Assembly: GCA_030824295.1 (NCBI GenBank)
Contig: JAVBYA010000396.1
Span: 1 to 8,875 of the forward strand
DNA from: Bacteroidota bacterium
GTDB lineage: Bacteria; Bacteroidota; Ignavibacteria; UBA10030; UBA8401
Direction: 5' to 3'
Length of the DNA stretch: 8,875 bases
Shown: positions 5,158-8,875 of the stretch, piece after piece
Layout of the letters: the number at the start of each line of letters is the position of its first letter
Position numbering within the stretch: the stretch's first letter is position 1
Translations under genes and position numbers: made by a program
The notes under the pieces: model-generated
Databases searched by the model: none
What the model was told of the DNA's origin: nothing
What the model saw: the letters and a program-made list of their open reading frames with translations, nothing else

Positions 5158-7488
5158 ATGAGCACCGCAGCCCGATATCATATCACCATCTTCGGCGCTG
5201 TCCAGGGGGTCGGCTTCCGTCCGTTCGTCTACCGGCTCGCACGGCAATTCGGACTGAACGGCTGGGTCTCGAATCATTCCGGCGGTGTGATCATCGAGAT
5301 CGAAGGGGAGAAGGAGATCCTTGATCGCTTCCTGAGATCATTGCCGGAAGAAAGACCGGCGATCTCCTCCATTCAATCAATGGAGGTCACAGAACTCGAC
5401 CCATCAGGATATCCTGATTTTGTCATCCGCGGCAGCGACCATTCAGGCAACACAACAGCGATCATCATGCCGGACCTGGCCATGTGCCCGGATTGCCTCC
5501 GGGAAATGCTTGATCCCACGAACCGACGGTATCGGTATCCGTTCACCAACTGCACCAATTGCGGTCCGCGCTGGAGTATCATCCGCTCCATTCCGTATGA
5601 CCGTCAAAACACCTCCATGCACGGCTTTACCATGTGTCCGGATTGTCAGCGGGAGTATGACGACCCGGCGGACCGGCGGTTCCATGCACAGCCGAATGCG
5701 TGTCCTGTCTGCGGCCCGTCCCTCACATTGACCGACTCCCGCGGAACATTCCTTGCACGCGGCAATGATGCACTGGTCCAAACCGCCCGCGCGTTGTCCG
5801 ATGGGAAGATCGTCGCCGTGAAAGGGATCGGCGGTTACCATCTGATGACCGATCCGTTCAACGACGTGTCGGTGCGGCTGCTGCGGGAACGGAAACGGCG
5901 TGAGGAGAAACCGTTCGCGGTGATGATGCCGAACATCGAAACCGCTGCGCAGTATTGTGACATGAGTGCGAAGGAATCCGATGCGCTCCGCGGAACGGCT
6001 GCTCCGATCGTTCTCGTACGGAAGAAGGGGAGACCCGTTCCAGCAATCGGATTCTCTCCCTCCATCGCTCCCGGCAATCCGTTCCTCGGCATCATGCTTC
6101 CATATGCTCCGGTGCATCATCTGCTCATGAAAGAACTGCCGCAGCCCCTCATCGCCACCAGCGGCAATCTCACCGACGAACCGATCTGCATCGATGATGC
6201 CGATGCGCTCCGCCGCCTGGGAGGGATCGCCGATCTCTTATTGATGCATGACCGCCCCATCCTCCGCCACGCCGATGATTCCATCGTCCGCATCATTGCC
6301 GGACGCGAGTCGGTCCTGCGCCGCGGGCGCGGACTTGCACCGCTGCCGGTGATGCTGGAGCAGGCGCCGGACCGGACCATCCTCGCGGTCGGCGCACACT
6401 TGAAGAATACCGTTGCCGTGAATGCCGGCGCCGCGGTCTTCGTCAGTCAGCACATCGGGGACCTGGAGACGGAGCAATCGTTCCAGGCGTTCAAGGAGTC
6501 GGTGAATGGATTGCAGCATCTGTACAACCTTGTGCCCGATGTGATCGCGGCGGATGCTCATCCTGATTATCTCTCCGGAAAGTTTGCACAGTCACTGCTG
6601 CAGCCGACACAGATCGTACATCATCATGCAGCCCATATCTTCTCCTGTATGGCAGAGAACCGCGTGAGCGGTGAACTGCTCGGCGTTGCGTGGGACGGTA
6701 CCGGATTCGGCGACGACGGCACCATCTGGGGAGGGGAGTTCTTCTCGTGGGACGGCGAAGAGATGCAGCGTATCGCTACGTTCCGTCCGTTCCCGCTCCC
6801 CGGCGGCGCGGCAGCGGTCAAAGAACCGCGCAGGACCGCACTCGGACTTCTCTACGAGATGACGAATGGTACACTGCATGACTGCGGTGATCTTCCGCCG
6901 GTGAAACAGTTCCTTCCGCAGCAGGTGGAGACGCTGCGGCGGATGCTGCTGAATGGTCTGAACTCCCCCCGCACATCGAGCGCGGGACGGCTCTTCGATG
7001 CGGTCAGTTCGTTGATCGGACTGCGTCATGTGATGGCATATGAAGGTCAGGCCGCACTGGAACTTGAGTCACTTGCCGATATGAATGCGGACGGACCGTA
7101 TCCGTTCACCATCGGAGTGCTGCCGTCGGATCCGTCGGTCGCACAAGTGGATTGGGAACCGATGATCCGTTCTGTGATCGACGATGTGCGCAGCAATACA
7201 CCGCCGTCGGTCATCGCCGGACGGTTCCACCGCACGATGGCGGAGATCATTGTTGCCGTTGCAGAACGGATGGGAAGAACGACCGTCCTTCTCTCCGGCG
7301 GCTGCTTTCAGAATGCAATGCTCACGGAGCGGACCATCCTCCGTTTGAACGAAGAAGGATTTGTGCCGTACTGGCATCAGCGCATCCCGCCGAATGACGG
7401 CGGTATCTCACTGGGTCAGCTCTATGGAACGGTGCTCTGCGGGAACCGCAGACAGAACGAACGGTTTGTCATTCATCACGAATCATAA
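5158..7488 (+). CDS. hypF: Carbamoyltransferase HypF, hydrogenase cyanide-ligand synthesis
   Basis: The 776-residue cytoplasmic enzyme turns carbamoyl phosphate and ATP into a carbamoyl-adenylate and moves the carbamoyl group to the C-terminal Cys of HypE, the source of the CN ligands. All domains are present in order. Residues about 7-92 are an acylphosphatase domain, with the GAVQGVGFRPF loop (Arg21) and VSNHSGG (Asn39). Two zinc fingers follow with Cys pairs at 110/113 and 132/135, and at 160/163 and 182/185. The YrdC-like domain spans about 200-385 (KGIGGYHLM at 222-230, SGNLTDEP at 335-342, HADDSI at 371-376). The Kae1-like domain runs from about 405 to 760 (VHHHAAH at 487-493, DGTGFGDDG at 513-521, GRLFDAVSS at 610-618, LSGGCFQN at 712-719, NDGG at 746-749). 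Its length is slightly above the usual 740-770. The ATG lies 4 bases after the permease stop and lacks a clear Shine-Dalgarno sequence, unlike its neighbours. Identity is firm. Confidence 0.97.
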   Translation: MSTAARYHITIFGAVQGVGFRPFVYRLARQFGLNGWVSNHSGGVIIEIEGEKEILDRFLRSLPEERPAISSIQSMEVTELDPSGYPDFVIRGSDHSGNTTAIIMPDLAMCPDCLREMLDPTNRRYRYPFTNCTNCGPRWSIIRSIPYDRQNTSMHGFTMCPDCQREYDDPADRRFHAQPNACPVCGPSLTLTDSRGTFLARGNDALVQTARALSDGKIVAVKGIGGYHLMTDPFNDVSVRLLRERKRREEKPFAVMMPNIETAAQYCDMSAKESDALRGTAAPIVLVRKKGRPVPAIGFSPSIAPGNPFLGIMLPYAPVHHLLMKELPQPLIATSGNLTDEPICIDDADALRRLGGIADLLLMHDRPILRHADDSIVRIIAGRESVLRRGRGLAPLPVMLEQAPDRTILAVGAHLKNTVAVNAGAAVFVSQHIGDLETEQSFQAFKESVNGLQHLYNLVPDVIAADAHPDYLSGKFAQSLLQPTQIVHHHAAHIFSCMAENRVSGELLGVAWDGTGFGDDGTIWGGEFFSWDGEEMQRIATFRPFPLPGGAAAVKEPRRTALGLLYEMTNGTLHDCGDLPPVKQFLPQQVETLRRMLLNGLNSPRTSSAGRLFDAVSSLIGLRHVMAYEGQAALELESLADMNADGPYPFTIGVLPSDPSVAQVDWEPMIRSVIDDVRSNTPPSVIAGRFHRTMAEIIVAVAERMGRTTVLLSGGCFQNAMLTERTILRLNEEGFVPYWHQRIPPNDGGISLGQLYGTVLCGNRRQNERFVIHHES

Positions 7489-7499
7489 AAGGAGCCACC

Positions 7500-7781
7500 A
7501 TGTGTCTCGCAATCCCCGGTAAGGTCATCGAGATTCAGAACGACAGTGAACCGGTCATGGGTAAGGTCAGTTTCGGCGGTATCGTCAAACAGATCTGCCT
7601 GGACTGGGTCCCCGGCATCGCCGTCGGCGAATATGTGATCGTCCATGTCGGCTTCGCCATCAGCAAAGTGAACGAGGAAGAGGCGCTCGAAACGATCAAA
7701 ATGATCATGGAAATGGAGGGGGGATTGGAGGAACTGAACGAAGGGGAACAGCCCCATTCCGATCCCAAAGGAGCGAACTGA
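7500..7781 (+). CDS. hypC: Hydrogenase maturation chaperone HypC
   Basis: The 93-residue chaperone joins HypD to build the Fe(CN)2CO unit and carries it to the hydrogenase large subunit. It begins MCLAIPGKVIEI, where Cys2 (after removal of Met) is the iron-binding residue of the family. The VGEYVIVHVGFAISKVNEEEA segment (about 40-60), with its conserved His and Ala-Ile-Ser stretch, is characteristic. The start is preceded by AAAGGAG at 7488-7494, which overlaps the hypF stop. The C-terminus is acidic and ends with a few disordered-looking residues, a common feature. The length is normal for HypC/HupF (75-100). HybG-type paralogues cannot be excluded, but the position next to hypF and hypD favours the general HypC. 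Confidence 0.96.
   Translation: MCLAIPGKVIEIQNDSEPVMGKVSFGGIVKQICLDWVPGIAVGEYVIVHVGFAISKVNEEEALETIKMIMEMEGGLEELNEGEQPHSDPKGAN
7767..7773 (+). promoter_or_regulatory. Ribosome binding site for hypD inside hypC end
   Basis: AAAGGAG at 7767-7773 lies 10 bases before the hypD ATG at 7784 and falls within the last codons of hypC. The same AAGGAGC core precedes hypB (3837-3843) and hypC (7489-7495), so it appears to be the usual strong site in this cluster. It supports the hypD start given here rather than any internal one. Confidence 0.6.
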
Positions 7782-7783
7782 AC

Positions 7784-8875
7784 ATGCGGTACGTGGATGA
7801 ATACCGCAGCGAGGCGGCCGCAAAGAAATTCTCGGAGATGATCCACGCCGTCACCACCAAGGAATGGACCCTCATGGAGATATGCGGCGGTCAGACGCAT
7901 ACCATCGTGAAATCGGGGATCGAGGAATTCCTTCCTCCCGGCATCACCATGGTGCACGGTCCCGGCTGCCCGGTCTGCGTCACGCCGCTCGCCATCATCG
8001 ACAAAGCGATCGCTATTGCTTCCCGTCCTGACGTCATCTTCACATCATTCGGCGATATGCTCCGCGTTCCCGGATCGTCCAAGGACCTGCTCAGCGTGAA
8101 GGCCGCCGGCGGAGATATCCGCATCGTCTACTCGCCGCTGGATGCGGTCAAGATCGCACAGGCGAATCCGGGAAAGAAAGTGGTCTTCTTCGCTGTCGGT
8201 TTCGAAACGACCGCGCCGGCGAACGCCATGGCCGTGTCGCAGGCGGAACGGCTGAATGTGAACAACTTCTCCATCCTCTCGTCCCACGTTCTTGTCCCGC
8301 CGGCAATGGAAGCATTGTTGTCTTCAAAGCAGAGCCGTGTGCAGGGATTCCTCGCCGCCGGTCATGTCTGCACTATCATGGGCTATGAGGAGTATTTTCC
8401 CATCGCTGCAAAATACCGCGTTCCCATCGTCGTGACCGGATTCGAACCGGTCGACATCCTGCAGGGGATCTATATGACGGTGAAGCAGCTTGAAGAGGGA
8501 CGGCACGAAGTGGAGAATCAATACGCCCGCTCGGTCTCCAGAACGGGGAATGTGCCGGCACAGGATGTCATCAACAAGGTCTTCACTGTGGTGAACCGTA
8601 CATGGCGCGGCATCGGTGAGATACCGATGAGCGGATTCGGATTGAGTGAACGGTACCAGCGGTTCAACGCGGAAGAAGTGTTCCCCCTTGAGGATATCGC
8701 TGTCGAAGAATCGCCGCTCTGCATCGCCGGCATCATCATGCAGGGACTCAAGAAGCCGCACGAATGCACCGTGTTCGGTACCCAATGCACGCCCGAGCAT
8801 CCTGTCGGTGCACCGATGGTCTCACCGGAAGGCGCTTGCGCAGCATACTTCCATTATGGAAAGCTGAAGAAGAAA
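7784..8875 (+). CDS. hypD: Hydrogenase iron-centre assembly protein HypD, 3' end cut by window edge
   Basis: The Fe-S protein forms the core of the HypCD complex on which the Fe(CN)2CO group is assembled. The 364 visible codons run in frame to the last base with no stop, and HypD is usually 365-380 residues, so only a few residues should be missing. Family motifs are intact: MEICGGQTHT (31-40, Cys34), HGPGCPVC (58-65, Cys62 and Cys65), FTSFGDMLRVPG (86-97), VGFETTAP (138-145), and the C-terminal Cys313, Cys328, Cys335 and Cys352 that hold the [4Fe-4S] cluster (CIAG, HEC, FGTQCTPEHPVG, EGACAAY). The ATG is two bases after the hypC stop and is preceded by AAAGGAG. hypE is expected next, but it is outside the window. 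Identity is firm. Confidence 0.97.
   Translation, partial: MRYVDEYRSEAAAKKFSEMIHAVTTKEWTLMEICGGQTHTIVKSGIEEFLPPGITMVHGPGCPVCVTPLAIIDKAIAIASRPDVIFTSFGDMLRVPGSSKDLLSVKAAGGDIRIVYSPLDAVKIAQANPGKKVVFFAVGFETTAPANAMAVSQAERLNVNNFSILSSHVLVPPAMEALLSSKQSRVQGFLAAGHVCTIMGYEEYFPIAAKYRVPIVVTGFEPVDILQGIYMTVKQLEEGRHEVENQYARSVSRTGNVPAQDVINKVFTVVNRTWRGIGEIPMSGFGLSERYQRFNAEEVFPLEDIAVEESPLCIAGIIMQGLKKPHECTVFGTQCTPEHPVGAPMVSPEGACAAYFHYGKLKKK

Noticed and set aside
4571..5161. Second + strand open frame of 196 residues over the nickel permease
   Set aside because: It is Arg-rich with no recognisable domain, and is the out-of-frame shadow of the membrane protein with the HX4DH motif.

Overview
The window looks like a piece of a bacterial chromosome of moderately high GC, high-50s % by eye (not counted). 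It ends the C-terminus of one secreted protein with a PNPFNPTT motif, typical of the FlgD-like/Por secretion (type IX) sorting domains common in Ignavibacteria, other Chlorobi-Bacteroidota lineages and some related FCB and candidate phyla. Together with the GC level, this points to an Ignavibacteria-like or related FCB bacterium. The evidence is one domain and some composition, so the assignment is tentative. All genes are on the + strand, and no RNA gene, insertion sequence, CRISPR array or phage gene was seen.

Region 1 (1-3237) is a tightly coupled transport operon. It holds the 3' end of a secreted protein with the sorting domain, then a lipoprotein sugar-type solute-binding protein, then two inner-membrane permeases of the MalF/MalG type. 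Every junction is a stop-start overlap (ATGA, GTGA, ATGA), so the four genes are probably translated as a coupled unit. The pattern suggests an exported enzyme or binding protein that works on a carbohydrate, followed by the importer for its product. No ATPase gene is present, so the importer probably uses one encoded elsewhere.

Region 2 (3238-3488) is a 251-base AT-richer gap between the two gene sets. It holds a possible sigma-70-like promoter and an 11-base direct repeat. No convincing terminator was found.

Region 3 (3489-8875) is a NiFe-hydrogenase maturation cluster in the order hypA, hypB, nickel permease, hypF, hypC, hypD. HypA and HypB insert nickel. The membrane protein between hypB and hypF has the HX4DH nickel-transporter signature and a His-rich loop, and probably brings nickel into the cell. 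HypF (with HypE, not in the window) makes the cyanide ligands, and HypC and HypD assemble the Fe(CN)2CO unit. HypD runs off the right edge a few residues short of a normal end. hypE and the hydrogenase structural genes are not in view. The cell therefore probably makes a NiFe hydrogenase, but its group cannot be told from here.

I do not see a wholly new system. The points most worth following are the coupling of a type IX-type secreted protein to a sugar importer, and the moving of the His-rich metal-binding stretch from HypB to the neighbouring permease.
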